This document shows, piece after piece, positions 1-12,805 of a stretch of 64,000 bases of DNA. Location: assembly GCA_900169235.1 (NCBI GenBank), contig FWCC01000329.1:62001-126000 (forward strand), in the 5' to 3' direction. A program made the translations under genes and the position numbers. The notes beneath the pieces were generated by a model. That model saw only the letters and a program-made list of their open reading frames with translations. It searched no databases and was not told the origin of the DNA. The stretch comes from Zarea fungicola. Taxonomy: Eukaryota > Ascomycota > Sordariomycetes > Hypocreales > Cordycipitaceae. Positions within the stretch are counted from its first letter, which is position 1. Each line of letters starts with the position of its first letter.

Positions 1-48
1 CCTTCATGTTACGTTAATACTGCCGCATTGCGAGATTTTCCTCGTTGT

Positions 49-2858
49 TTACATCACAACACACTCTCGTTCCGGCTGCGCACTTTCTTTTTGCTTCCCT
101 TGCTTGGTGGGTTTTTCTCGGCTCTTGCTCTTGCGCTTAGACTTGTTGCGCTGCAACTTGGATTCTGGTCCCAACGTTGCAGCCGTAGTCGCAGTTGTCA
201 CAGCCGTGGTCGCAGTGTTTGCCGTGGATGGTGGTGGCAGCTGCCCGTCTGCGGTGCGGAACACTTCAAAACTCATGTTTCTAGGCGAGCTGAAAGGCGT
301 ATTGCCTCGTTCATCCCCGCTCGACGTATCTATACCTGCCACAACGTCCTTATTCTGCTTCATGAGGCCACCAAGTCGAGAAATTGTTAGGCTGATGCGA
401 CCTTCACCGGACTGGCTAGTTGGTCGACTTTGCCGGCCGAGGTTGAAACGGGAAGCAGCACGGGAGAGTCGAGGGGTCCTATTGTCGCTGGGTGAGATGA
501 TGGGTGAATTTGTTTCTGGAGTCATGATAGGTGTCGCGACAGATGAGGTGGTAAAAGTGACACTCTCGCGGCGGGAGTCAGCTGGAACTGAACCAGATAT
601 AGACGGCCGACCCCATCGCTCGAATTCCCTAGCATTGGGCCGGTCATCATCCATTGAAAGGCGTATGCTCGGGGGCTTGCTAGGGGTGGAGAGGATGCCA
701 TCTGCCGGTCCCCGTGAGGTCTGCAACTCCAGGCTGGTCTTGGACTCCTGGTAAGATGGTGGCCCTGTGGCATTGCCATCTGTTGAAGGGCATGCAACTT
801 CTACCATGGGAACAACCTGGTAAAAGAGCAGATAAGGCATCTCTTCTCTGAGAGACTTCTTAATGTCATCAACCTCAGTGACTCGAGTTTCTTCTAGATC
901 ATCAAACTTGACCCATTGGGCTTGCTCGTAATCGGGGGGCGGGTCAAAGTCATGGCGTCTGTTGGAGGTGAGGACCTTGGGTGCTGCTCTGGCAAATGCG
1001 ATGTAGTGTCCACTTTGGAGGGAGTCACCTCGATGGCAAATTACCGACTGCAGCACAAGCTTGAAATCCGAAGTAATGAGATTATCATCGGTCTTGGTAT
1101 CAGGACCCTCGGCGAGCATGAAATGTGGCAGACGTAGGCTGTCAGGTATGTCAATATATGTATTGTGCCTTTGCGGCTGCCCGTTTTCGGTCATTAAATA
1201 GCGCTTCAGGCAGATGCCGACGACCGGCCGCTGCTCAAAGTTGAGTGCGACTTCAGAATTACTGCGCGGTTCGTTTGCTTGAACAGCATGCCACGCTTTT
1301 GAAAGTTAGTGATGCGTTCGCCTTACGTTTACAAGTCACTGCGGGTGACACTGGGGATCCTTACGAATGAGGCGAAAAAATTGCCAAGCCGGTATTGTGA
1401 CCGCCCTCACCACCACAGAGCCCTTGCGCTTTGTCTTAGGAGCATTCTCGGACCCTGGAGCAAATGTAGCCCTGCCATCTGCGTCAAGGACGACTCTTTG
1501 GATAACGCTCGTAGACCTGTGCCTCAACGACATCCGCCTTGGTATGGCGGCGTCATCAGTGGTGGAAGTCTCGCCATCTGGAACAACACCTGTTGAGGTG
1601 GCTGGCCGTTCAAGAGCCGGGAACTCGCTCATTGCTGATGATTGACTGGGGAAAGGGTGAAGGGGAGACATGTCCACAGGCGAGGAGCTTAGTGTTGCCG
1701 CTGCATCGTCTTCTTCGCCGCGGAGAAGTCGTAGCGTGTTTCGGTGTACAAGGTTCGGCGTTCCAGGTCCCTTATCTTCAGAGTATGACTTTTTGGCCTC
1801 TTCGCTGTCTCGCAAGACATCGACCTGGGCATTAAAGTATTCTTCTAGGCAGTCCTCAAGCCGTATACCTTTACTCTCTGGGTCCGGGGGCACGGCCAGG
1901 TTCAGTAACCTTTCGTATACTACCTTGTGATCATCTTTATCCTTTCTGCCCTGATGAAAAAGATCGACCTGTAGCGACAGTAGTGGGAGCTGAAGGGTCT
2001 CGGTGAGAAAGGCAAAGGCCTCGGAGGTGTCCTGTTGTTCTAATAAACGGGCGTCGGGCCAGCCGCTGTTCCCCATGGCTTCTTGAATCAGTTTTGTCTA
2101 GACAAGACGTTAGAATAATACTTTTGGCTGGCATATGGATTATGGAGGATGCCAGGGGGCTGCGTACCAAATCGATATTGATGAGCTTGCCAGACCGGAG
2201 TAGATTCACCCATAATCGCAGCAGGTTAACAAGCTGACTTTTAGGTTCATCTGGAGGGAACTCCGACTTGAGCATACACTCAAAAGCGTCTAGTTTACAG
2301 AACATCGAGAACAGCAGGGCATCGAGGTAGCAGGTAACGCCACCGCGATTTTCGGCGCCCAGCATACGAATGCTTGGGTTGTAAGGTGCAATTTCACCGG
2401 CGGTGGTTTTCTGTTGAATGCTGATAAGTTCAGCGGTGCTTTGGGCATCGCCGTCCCCAAATCGTGTATCAAGCACATCCTTCACATGCTCACTGGTAAC
2501 GTTGGTAATGTCGAGCTCATTGAGACGGCTTAAAATCTCGTCGATCTAGCGAGTGTCAGACAACAGAAGTTTGGAGACCTGCCATGATTGTGAATTGCAA
2601 ATACCTTGGAATGTTCTTCTTCCTTGTCGTAGGTTTGGGATGGTTTAGAATCACGGTTGAATAAGGCGCGGAAGGCATCTGATGACTTGGGTCGGCTCTG
2701 GAGATGACGAGGTAATCATTAGCTGTGAAGGCATATCTTGATATTTTGGCTGCCCGTGTAAATTGTTGTAGTACCTTTGAAGGTGGGGCCGACTTGCTTC
2801 TGTTGTGCGATGGGCTCTTGTCCCGAAGGCTCAGGAACTTGCGAGGAAACTCCTTCAT
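49..2858 (-). CDS. Ubiquitin-specific protease (UCH/USP family) with C-terminal CaaX box
   Basis: Cysteine deubiquitinase of the USP family, 844 aa. Exons 5' to 3': 2858-2775, 2697-2605, 2545-2168, 2097-1365, 1295-49; all junctions are GT-AG and keep frame, and the join at 1365/1295 restores the conserved stretch FFRLIPW. The start is the ATG giving MKEFPRKFLSLRDK, which opens a basic Ser/Pro-rich N-terminus. The Cys box (RGGVTCYLDALLF) puts the nucleophile near residue 131; QQDTSEAF follows; the His box (SGHYIAFAR) lies near residue 526 and ends with YLLFYQ. The Cys box is the divergent RGGVTCYLD form rather than NxGNTCYLN. The last 320 or so residues are Ser/Pro/Lys-rich and low complexity. 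The protein ends in CVVM, a typical farnesylation signal, suggesting membrane anchoring. Family assignment is firm; substrate is unknown. Confidence 0.9.
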
Positions 2859-4683
2859 GCTCTGTCTGTGCTGCGGTCGCCACGGTCGGTGTCCGAGGTT
2901 CGAGGTGTGAGCACAATAGAGAGAGCGGCCGAGACAGCAAGGTGGGGGCCGAGGGAGAGGCTCAGGGTGCGCAATGCCTCGCAAACTTTAGCGAGGCAGC
3001 CAGATGTAGGCAATCGTCATGATACGGAAGTGCTGATGAGTTGAAGCGAGGGCTGTCGACAAACGGCAACTGGGTGAAGCTGTCGCTGGTGGGCGGGCGT
3101 CGTGGAGCGGGACGGCTTTGGCTAGGTGGGGAGAGATAGGCGGACAAGGTCGGCAAGCAAAGGGCGAGTGGTTTTTCCAAGGGGCAATCGCGTAGTTGGA
3201 GTTGATACAGAATTTGGAGGAGGTGAAGAGGGACAAAGGCGTGTAGAAAGCTGGTACCCAAATTTGGCGGATGCGGAAGTTGGGAGCCAGGAGTCTGTTG
3301 TTTTCTACATACCAACTACGGTTATGAAGTTCAGGGACCTGCCAACCATGTAACGAGGGGAAATGTGGCGGCAGGCGGGGATTGGTTAGTACCGACCTGC
3401 CTTAAGTTACGTAGTACCTAGTGAGCGACCCAGTTGTTGAATTCACGTACCAACTTTATAGCGGGCTGCAACTAATGCCATTGCAGGTCAACTGTGTAAC
3501 AGCACAAATTAGGTAGCCAGGACCTAACTACCTAGGTAGGGGAACTGTTTAAGGCTCCAAGCAGAGAGTGGTATGTTGGTTGGTTGGCTGCCTGCCGATG
3601 ATGATGTTGGGCGTCGCCACCGATCTTGCCACTCGCCATTCCGCTTCGCTTTGATAGTGTCCGAGATGCCCAGCGTGTACGGAGTAGTGGCCGGAGCACA
3701 GCCATATGACATCCTCGCCTGACATGGAGTTGTGTCACTGGGCTCTTTGGAGCCGCGCAAGCCGCAAACATTCCGGAATGCCACCAATAATAGCCCCAGA
3801 CCCACCCGAGTTTCTGAAAATTAGGCAATCTCAAACATGGCGACACCCAACTCGCGTTTCCTTCTAGCTTCAGTCTGCCGCGTCACTCCATTACGCCGAT
3901 TCCTAGGCAGTCATACTTGGTTGTGCCCAGGCTGCCGAAAAAAGAACAAACCACTGCAAAACTCTATGCACAAACTTTGGTTTTTGTCTTGACGCATAGG
4001 CAGATTCTGTGCCTTGCCGCAAGTTCAACAAAAGATGAAGCAGACAAGGGCCTGTATTGCATGGAAATAGCCAAGTCTAAATTGGAGTAGGAAATGGCAG
4101 ACGCAAGAACCAACCAAAAGCCAAGTCATCGCCAACATATAATGCTTCTTGCTCTCCGCGCTTACCATGTGGACTAGTCGTCCTTCATGACTGGGATATT
4201 CTGCAACGAAGGCAGTGAGTTTCTGCCGCGGGGATCATGGCCATTATATGCCAGGTCAGGCAGATAACGTGGCGGGTTTGCCATTAAACTCTGAACGAGC
4301 TGTCATATTAATTCTCTCGTAAAAGTGTAATCTGTGCAGACTAAGGTACGGAGAGTATGGTGTAAGCCGTAGCTTATAAAATGGCTTGGTTTTTGCAAGC
4401 AGCCTTGTGAGATGAGAACAAAACCTTGCTGTTGAGTTTAAGTAATGTAAATCCACTCTGAACTTTTAAATTTCATAGGGGAAGCGGAAATGAGTCTCAA
4501 AGTGATACCTCAACAGCTGAGGAAATGACTACACCGCCACATCTATATGTGGCGGCATGTGCACCAGCCACACTGCGTTGCGTGCGTGTAAATTTGCAGA
4601 CTGACTAGCACCGGTCGGCACATCGAGACTACATATCTCGCGACGCCGTGCACGTGCAGTCGACAACCGTTCTACTTCTTACA
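2859..4683. promoter_or_regulatory. Divergent intergenic region between the USP gene and MRPL7
   Basis: About 1.8 kb between two divergently transcribed genes, so it should hold both promoters. I see no coding exon in it. It contains a perfect 12-bp palindrome CTACCTAGGTAG at 3528-3539 and one exact TACGGAGTA at 3678-3686, both dispersed short motifs seen elsewhere in this window. Promoter role is inferred from position only. Confidence 0.4.
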
Positions 4684-5911
4684 ATGGCTGGTGCCCGTGA
4701 TGGAATTCGTGCTCTCCGTGCTGTTGGTGGCAGACAATTGAGCCAGCAGGTTGCTAGGCCTTGCGCCCGCCGCTTTGCCTCATCAGCAGCTTCCCAGAGC
4801 CCCCCCTTGGCAGACGTGGAACAGACGACGTCGTTTTCTACACCAGGACCGGACGAAAACACCATCAAGGTTTTCCAACAAGCCAGAGCCAACAAAACAA
4901 GAGACAGGCAACTACCTGGTAGCCGGTAAGAAACGCCCCCCCCGACCGACTCGCAGCTGTCGAGTGAACAGGCGAGTTGTTGTCTTCATATCTAGGCATA
5001 ATTATTCTAACAAATGGAAAATCCAGCTACCAGTTCCATCCTCCTAAATACAACCGAGGACCTCTTCATCCGATCCAGTCACCGCCATCATCCGACCCGA
5101 CCGCGCGCGATTTTGTGCCCGGACCTTTTAACCTCCCGCGTCTAAAGCATACCTATGACAGCACGATTGCGCCCGACCTGATGACGCTCACCTACCTTCA
5201 CAAACCTGCAGGCTACGTCGCTCCTGAGTCGACAAAGGGCCAGCTACGCGAGTGGGATGGCTCCTCGCCATACCACAAGAATCGCCCCCGTCGAGGCCCG
5301 CGCGGTGGCCAATCTGGACGCCTCGGCCTCGTCGAGCGTGAGCTAGAGTGGCATAGCCTCCCTGAGATCACCGCTGTTACCGTCAATTCGTACGCGCCTG
5401 CAGCCGCCGACAACAAGGAATATCTGCACGTCGCTCGTGCCGTGGTGCAGGCCATTACGGGCGAGTTTCCCGACGTCACGCGGACCAGAAGCAATGTCAT
5501 CCATTGGGGCGTGCGCAAGGGCCAGAAGACTGGTGCCAAGGTTACGCTGCGTGGAGGCGCGGCGTACGAGTTCGTCGACAAGCTAGTCACGCTTGTGCTA
5601 CCCAAGATCAAGGACTGGCCCGGTGTCAAGGGAAGCTCTGGCGACCGCGCCGGAAACTTGGGTTTGGGTTTGAAGCCCGAGTACATGGCATACTTTCCCG
5701 AGCTGGAATACAATTTTGATGTAAGCTGTGCTATGCCGAGTTCGTTTTGTTTCGCCGAAGGTATCACTAACGATTTGTTTCATAGATGTACCCGCCTAGC
5801 CTGATGCCTGGCTGTGACATTATCATCCAGACTACAGCCACGTCAGACAGACACGGTCGCCTCTTGCTAGAGGCACTAGGATTCCCCTTCTATGGCAAGG
5901 TGACATACTAA
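4684..5911 (+). CDS. MRPL7: Mitochondrial large-subunit ribosomal protein uL5m (MRPL7)
   Basis: Structural protein of the mitochondrial ribosome large subunit, L5 family, 353 aa. Exons 4684-4925, 5027-5720 and 5786-5911. Intron 1 (gtaag donor, branch near TTCTAAC, acceptor at 5026) joins GSR to YQFHPPKYNRGPLHP, the conserved fungal block; intron 2 joins YNFD to MYPPSLMPGCDI. The N-terminus (MAGARDGIRALRAVGG, then many Arg/Ser/Ala) is a typical mitochondrial targeting presequence. The L5 core includes NVIHWGVRKGQKTGAKVTLRG and the C-terminal LLEALGFPFYGK. An in-frame ATG lies 36 nt upstream at 4648, but the downstream one begins the presequence-like segment. It is convergent with FES1, with under 300 bp between stops. 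Confidence 0.92.
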
Positions 5912-6189
5912 GTGGACAAGCCGATGAGAGGTATTAAAACTGAGGAGCAGGGGCAAATGTCATCTGCATTGACATGTGCCATGTACCAACAATTGTATGT
6001 AACAATAAAAAGAGTTTTCTCAATTTTTTTTTTATATTTGCCATCTATAATCCATTTACAACCCGTTCAATGAGCCTGGTATTTTTTGGTTCCGTAAATT
6101 TCCATTCAAAACAACTCCCAAACGCCAAATCTCATGCAATTGTTCTCGGCCATGTAGAGTCTTTGTGTCGTCTCCGAGTTCTGCCGAAC

Positions 6190-6849
6190 CTAGGCCGAGG
6201 CAGTAGCCTTGGCCATTTCACGCAAAGGAAGAATGATGGTGTCGACGGCATCCATGTCAGTCGCATCGACCTTGTCAGCTTGATGTCCGGCGGCGTTGAG
6301 CATCTCAACAGCGGCATCGAGAGACGGTTGGTAGTTGCGAATTGCCGAGCTGAGTGCATAGATGGCCTTTCGGCGCACCGCGTCCGCCTCCGTCTCGCAT
6401 GTGGCGAGCCCGACTAAAGGCTTCACACCATCGACGGCAAGTAGCTTCTCCTGTGTCTTCTCGTTGTTCTGGACGGCGGTGCCGACGCACCAGGCGGCCA
6501 TGGTGCGGATCTCGGCCTCCTCGTGGGCGAGTAGAGCCAGCAGCGGCGTCCAGAGACCGAGGTTGGCCATGTTGTTTGCGTTGTCGAGTGACTCAATGAG
6601 CTGCTCAAAGTTGTCGAAAGCGATGAGCTTGTTTTCGAGTGTGACATCATCGGCGGTGATGATTTGCATGGAACCAATCATGAGATCGGCCTCGGAAGGG
6701 CCACCCATGAGCGCAGCCATGATTTCGGGGGTGAGTTGAGAGGTCGACTCGGATGCAACTGGCGCAGAGCCGGCGGTATTTGGATCGCCGCCCTCTGGGG
6801 TGTTCTGGATGCTCCAGTGTAGGAGTTCCTTGAGACGCTTGTCTTCCAT
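6190..6849 (-). CDS. FES1: Hsp70 nucleotide exchange factor Fes1
   Basis: Armadillo-type nucleotide exchange factor for cytosolic Hsp70, 219 aa, single exon. The start MEDKRLKELLHWSIQNT is the classical Fes1/HspBP1 N-terminal block; the upstream reading frame is open but lacks family similarity and is AT-rich, so I take the ATG at 6849. A short Ser/Thr linker follows, then helical armadillo repeats (LENKLIAFDNFEQLIESLDNA, WTPLLALLAHEEAEIR, AAWCVGTAVQNNEKTQ). Length agrees with the family (about 210-290 aa). Expected role: ADP release from Ssa-type Hsp70 and delivery of misfolded clients for degradation. Confidence 0.93.
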   Translation of the reverse strand: MEDKRLKELLHWSIQNTPEGGDPNTAGSAPVASESTSQLTPEIMAALMGGPSEADLMIGSMQIITADDVTLENKLIAFDNFEQLIESLDNANNMANLGLWTPLLALLAHEEAEIRTMAAWCVGTAVQNNEKTQEKLLAVDGVKPLVGLATCETEADAVRRKAIYALSSAIRNYQPSLDAAVEMLNAAGHQADKVDATDMDAVDTIILPLREMAKATASA

Positions 6850-9160
6850 GGTTGCTAGAATTTTTTGGGTGTTGCTGTGAAGGGTGGCTGGAGGCGGGAT
6901 GGATTTTCTTTGCGCGTATTTGGATGAAGTGCTTAATATGCTCTTTCTTGCTGTAGTGCGGAAGAGGAACAAAACTGCAAAACCGATCAAAGAGGGTACA
7001 GGAGAAGATGAATAAAAAAACACGGGAAGCAACGGGTTGCAAGAGGGATTCAACGTGGGGTTAATATTTGCAACTCTAAGCTTTCGTCGAAGGTCCACCA
7101 ACCTTCTCGAAACTTCACAAAAACGCTAACTATATTTGGACTAGACTTTTTCCCCAGCACAACAACTACTGTACGCATTAATAAAGGAAGTATTAAACAT
7201 AACATAAAATTAAAAAAGTTAGAGAGTATCTTTTTTCATAGCAAGCCAATTTGTAATTTAGAAACGCACTGCTAACAATTACTGCTCGGCTCAGCAGTAA
7301 TGGTTACGGTAATAGCGCTGAAGAATGCTGTCTAGGTTGTCGTCTTACAGATAAACCGCGAAATCAATGAACTGGCGGCTTTAACTTAATTTGAAATATC
7401 GAAAAAATTACATACCAGTAATACGTGGGATTGAAAGATAGCACGGGACAACTGACGACACCATTCTACGGCGAGACGTAGTCGTGCTGTATTCCGATTT
7501 GGAGCATAGCCGAGTTATCATTTACGGCGCCGAGCCCTTTTCGTGGCATCGGAACGATTTTCTGGAAGTGAATTGGTGACGTCCAGCTATCAAATGGTGA
7601 ATGGACTCAGTTGAATTGTATCACCTAAAGCTCCAAGGCATAAAAAGATTCTTTTACGGCTCTGGAGAAATATTGCACAATATGTAGCTGAACTTTGGGC
7701 ATGAGATGACGCATTGGGCCGGGGGGGGGGGGGGGGGNNGGGGGGGGGGGGGGGGGGGGAGATGTAGCAGGAGGCAGTGGATCTTTACATCTGGATCTGA
7801 GCTCTGGATTAAATGTGTTTAATTTTCCTTCACCTTCTCGGTGTCTATGCTCTCGCCTTCCCCGTTCGCCTGCGCGTCGAGATGAGTGACGCATGTTGCA
7901 AGCGTTGTTGAAGTACCGCTGACGTAGTCAGGCATTGCGCCACTACCACCAAATTTTTTTGGGTTGCTGTCAAGCCACTAAAAGTCTCGGAAGGAGATGG
8001 AACTTATCTTCAGCAGGTGGCGAAGGGAGACATTAGCTGCGTATTTTTAGCACCCATTTCAGGCGACGATATGTCTTCATGTCTGGTGGGGATAAGACAG
8101 AACGGAACACCCGGGCAGTGCAGTCCGAATAAAAAAAATGGAAAATGCATGTTTTTATCAACCGCAGGAGGCACAGCGAAAGGGCAAATTCCAAGCTGAC
8201 AGATTTTAAGTCAGATTGTGATTCTGTTGAGGAGAATAGGTTGGTTGGTTGTTTTGGAATCAGAAACAGTCCAAAGGACTGCACCGCTGTACCTAGGTAG
8301 TTATCCATCCAACCATCCAATTGGACGTTATTAGGCTCTAACGTTCTCTACCTTAGGCGTCTCCGGGGTCTGATGACAGCTCTGTTCTCACAAACAGCTG
8401 GGCCACGCAGCCCTGCTCCACCGCGGACGACGCCACTGGCAAATCAGAACTGGTAGTTTCTTCAGAACTGGTGGGTTGGTAGTGGGCTGCTAGCTGTGGC
8501 TCAGCAGTCTTAAGTTAGCCCGGTGGTACTGTAACTAATGAAGGCGACGTGAGTATTCGCTACTGTGGCATTTTCCAGTGGCTCTGGGTAGGCACCTCGT
8601 CTTCAGCAGAGACAGCCAATGCCCCGTCCGACTTCATTCCTGGGCCAGCAAGGAGCCCCGCGCACGCCGCGCTTTGTCCTTTGTATCTTTGGAGGATTGT
8701 GCATGACTGCGCAGGCTGGTAAAAGTTATGACCGGGCTCCAGAGACCTACAGTACAGCGACTAATGATTCTCCGTACAAGCTTCCGCCGCGCCAGTGGCC
8801 GCTCGGGCGGTGTTGGCAAGTGCCTTAGTACCAAGGCTGGCCCGCTGGAGGCTGGCACAGCTGGTAATTCGCAAAGCTACTAACGAGGTACATATGTTGG
8901 CTGGTGGGCGGAGATACTTGCCTCCTTTCCCTCGCCCCTCTTCCTCCACACCTTCCTGCCTTCTTCTCGTTTCCCTCTACAAAACATTCAATTCCCACTC
9001 CGTCTTTCTTCTCCCCACGACTCCGAGTCTTCTCTCCCCTTTGGCTCATTCTCCATCTTCTTTAACCCCCCAAGCTCTCGAGGTCATCCCGTCCCTTGAG
9101 CTTTTTCTGTCCTGTATACCTTTCCGACTCTTTTTTTCTTCACTCATATAACTCGCAACA
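6850..9160. promoter_or_regulatory. Divergent intergenic region between FES1 and actin
   Basis: 2.3 kb with no recognisable gene. 6880-7620 is AT-rich; 7721-7759 is a G run interrupted by two Ns (assembly gap); a TACCTAGGTAG copy lies at 8290-8300. The 230 bp before the actin ATG (about 8925-9155) are strongly pyrimidine-rich on the plus strand, the usual leader of highly expressed fungal genes. Promoter function for both genes is inferred from position. Confidence 0.5.
7721..7759. repeat. Poly-G run with internal NN (assembly gap)
   Basis: A 39-nt homopolymer of G broken by undetermined bases at 7738-7739. A G run of this length is unusual and together with the Ns points to a sequencing or assembly failure, so true length and local contiguity are uncertain. 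No gene is affected. Confidence 0.95.
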
Positions 9161-10898
<1,738 letters not shown>

Positions 10899-10899
10899 G

Positions 10900-10959
10900 G
10901 TGAGTTTCTCCGTGATGCACCAGGGATTGTTTCAGAAGGACACTAACAGCTCATGGCAG
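10900..10959 (+). other. Probable 3' UTR intron of the actin gene
   Basis: Two bases after the actin stop codon begins a consensus donor (GTGAGT at 10900), with a branch-like CACTAAC at 10941-10947 and an acceptor CAG ending at 10959. Size (60 nt) matches the coding introns here. Splicing is predicted from motifs only. Confidence 0.65.
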
Positions 10960-11459
10960 TCAAGACAAACCAAAACGAAAACCTACTGTCCTTCAGCTTC
11001 GGCAAGGAGAACGAAGGTGGCGAACGGCGCAGAATATTGTCGGCTTCGTGTGTGCCACAATCGACTCCCATATTTGCAACATGTTTTTGATAGGATTAAG
11101 GAGGTTGGGTGCTGGTTCTTTAAGGGGAATGGTAATGGCTTGTGTGACATAGCCCGGCTGGGTATTTTACGAGGCTAACGGACTAGACGCTGAAGTTTCG
11201 CACCCCAAAAAAATTCTTTTTTATATCTTTGCTTGCGGGGCTAGACCCGAATGGAAGAATGAGACAGTTAAGTTTGTATACTTAGTAAAGAAACGTGTTT
11301 GTGATTTATTTCGAGATGGTGTAGCATGTAGCCAGTGACAGGTGATGTGAAGATGTGGCGATAAGTGTCGATCACTTGGTCCGGGCCAATCTATTATCGA
11401 CGTTTCCGACTTCTAGAGTATAGTACAGTTGGAAATGGCTTCATGCAGATATAAAGGAA

Positions 11460-12271
11460 TTATTGTTTGCTGGAGTTTTTGCTACTCGTTGTCGAATCCA
11501 ATGCCGAACTGGACGAGGCAGTTTCCTTTGTTCTCATTGGTGTTTGGTCCGTTGTACTAAGATCTGCATCCCCTGCTGTAATAGAATCCTGCCATCCGGC
11601 GGCATCTACACTGGACCCTGCCGACTGCTCTCCGGGAGCGGCACTGGCACTGTCTCTAGCTTTCTCCTCTTCAAGCTTCGTGTATTTGCGCCGACTCTTC
11701 TTGGCGGCGCTGTCAGCCCTCTTCTTCTTCACCTGGCCGACAATGTTGGAGCGGCTCTCGTCGCCATTGCGCAGGTCATCTAGCTTTTGTGCCAGAATCT
11801 CGCGCGCATGCTTGCGATTCTGCGCGCGTGACCGCGTTGCCTGCGACTTGACGACGATGCCCGTCGGTATATGCTTCAGCTGCACGGCGGAGTTGGTTTT
11901 GTTCTGAGGAGATGGTGTTAGTCGATTGATAATTGAGGCCATGACCCCAAGGGGGAGGCGGTGAAGATTGAGCGTGAGAATGTGCTGGAATTGAAGGGTG
12001 CACAGGCGGCAGCTGGACATACTATCTTTTGACCACCTGGACCGCTGCCTTTGAGATAGGATTCTTCGAGCTCAGAGTCTGGAGGGGGTTTCGGCCGCGA
12101 GGGCATGGATTTCTGGGTGGCTAGAGGCGAGTAGGTGAAGGGCCGCTGTGCGGTCGTGATATGTATTGTTATTGGTGATGAGTAGAATGAAGTAGACGAT
12201 GGTAATGGACAAGACAAGGTCGACGACGCGGGAGAGGCGCGGATAGTCGCGCGACGCAAGAGACACAGCAT
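11460..12271 (-). CDS. Mitochondrial peptide-chain-release-factor-like GGQ protein (MTRFR/Rso55 type)
   Basis: RF-1 domain protein that should hydrolyse peptidyl-tRNA on stalled mitochondrial ribosomes, 230 aa. Exons 12271-12023 and 11903-11460; the intron (donor GTATGT, branch CTAAC, acceptor CAG) falls right after GGQKI and joins to [15 protein letters not shown], the conserved RF-1 block. The GGQ motif is residues 79-81. The ATG chosen ([17 protein letters not shown]) gives a mitochondrial presequence; a longer frame to 12343 is possible. After the GGQ domain comes a basic tract ([16 protein letters not shown]) typical of MTRFR proteins, then a roughly 70-residue acidic/Ser/Thr tail not found in the short yeast Rso55. 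No stop-codon-recognition domain is present. It is convergent with actin. Confidence 0.88.
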
Positions 12272-12805
12272 GGAGGATTTAGATGTGACAATGACGTCGC
12301 AAGTGTAACTTGATATGCATAAAAGTGGATATTGTAGTTTCAATCGCGGCTGTGCTGTTGTACGCTTTGAGGGCTTGTTTAGATGCAGATGGTATGTCGT
12401 TGTCGAGGAGAGTGCTTGAGTGCCAGTTCAAGATCCTTGGTGGTAGGTGGGTCTGGCTGTGCAAGACAGTGTATGATCATTGAGACCAAAATGCACATTG
12501 GAAGTTGTGGTGGATTTATGAGAAATACTACGAATAGTTCATCCTCTGTCATTCATAAAATCGACGCAATTTCTCTAGCTGATTTTCCCTGAGATTTGCA
12601 ACAGAGAAGCCTAATAGAGAAGCCTGGCCTCGGCTATCGTGAGCTCTTGCACTTTGATAATTGGGGACAGTTAACTGAGTACATCTTCGTCTCGTCATCA
12701 GTATTTCGCGTTTCTTTTTCTTTTTCTTTTTCTTATTTTTTTTTAAACCCCATTTTTTGAAACCCATTTCCTGAAAATTTTGGTATTTATTTGTCTTTTT
12801 ACATT
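12272..12805. other. Intergenic spacer between tandem minus-strand genes
   Basis: About 530 bp separating the release-factor-like gene from the stop of the ThiD-like gene. It contains low-complexity TTTTTC repeats near 12713-12735. I see no gene; it should carry the promoter of the release-factor-like gene. Confidence 0.5.
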
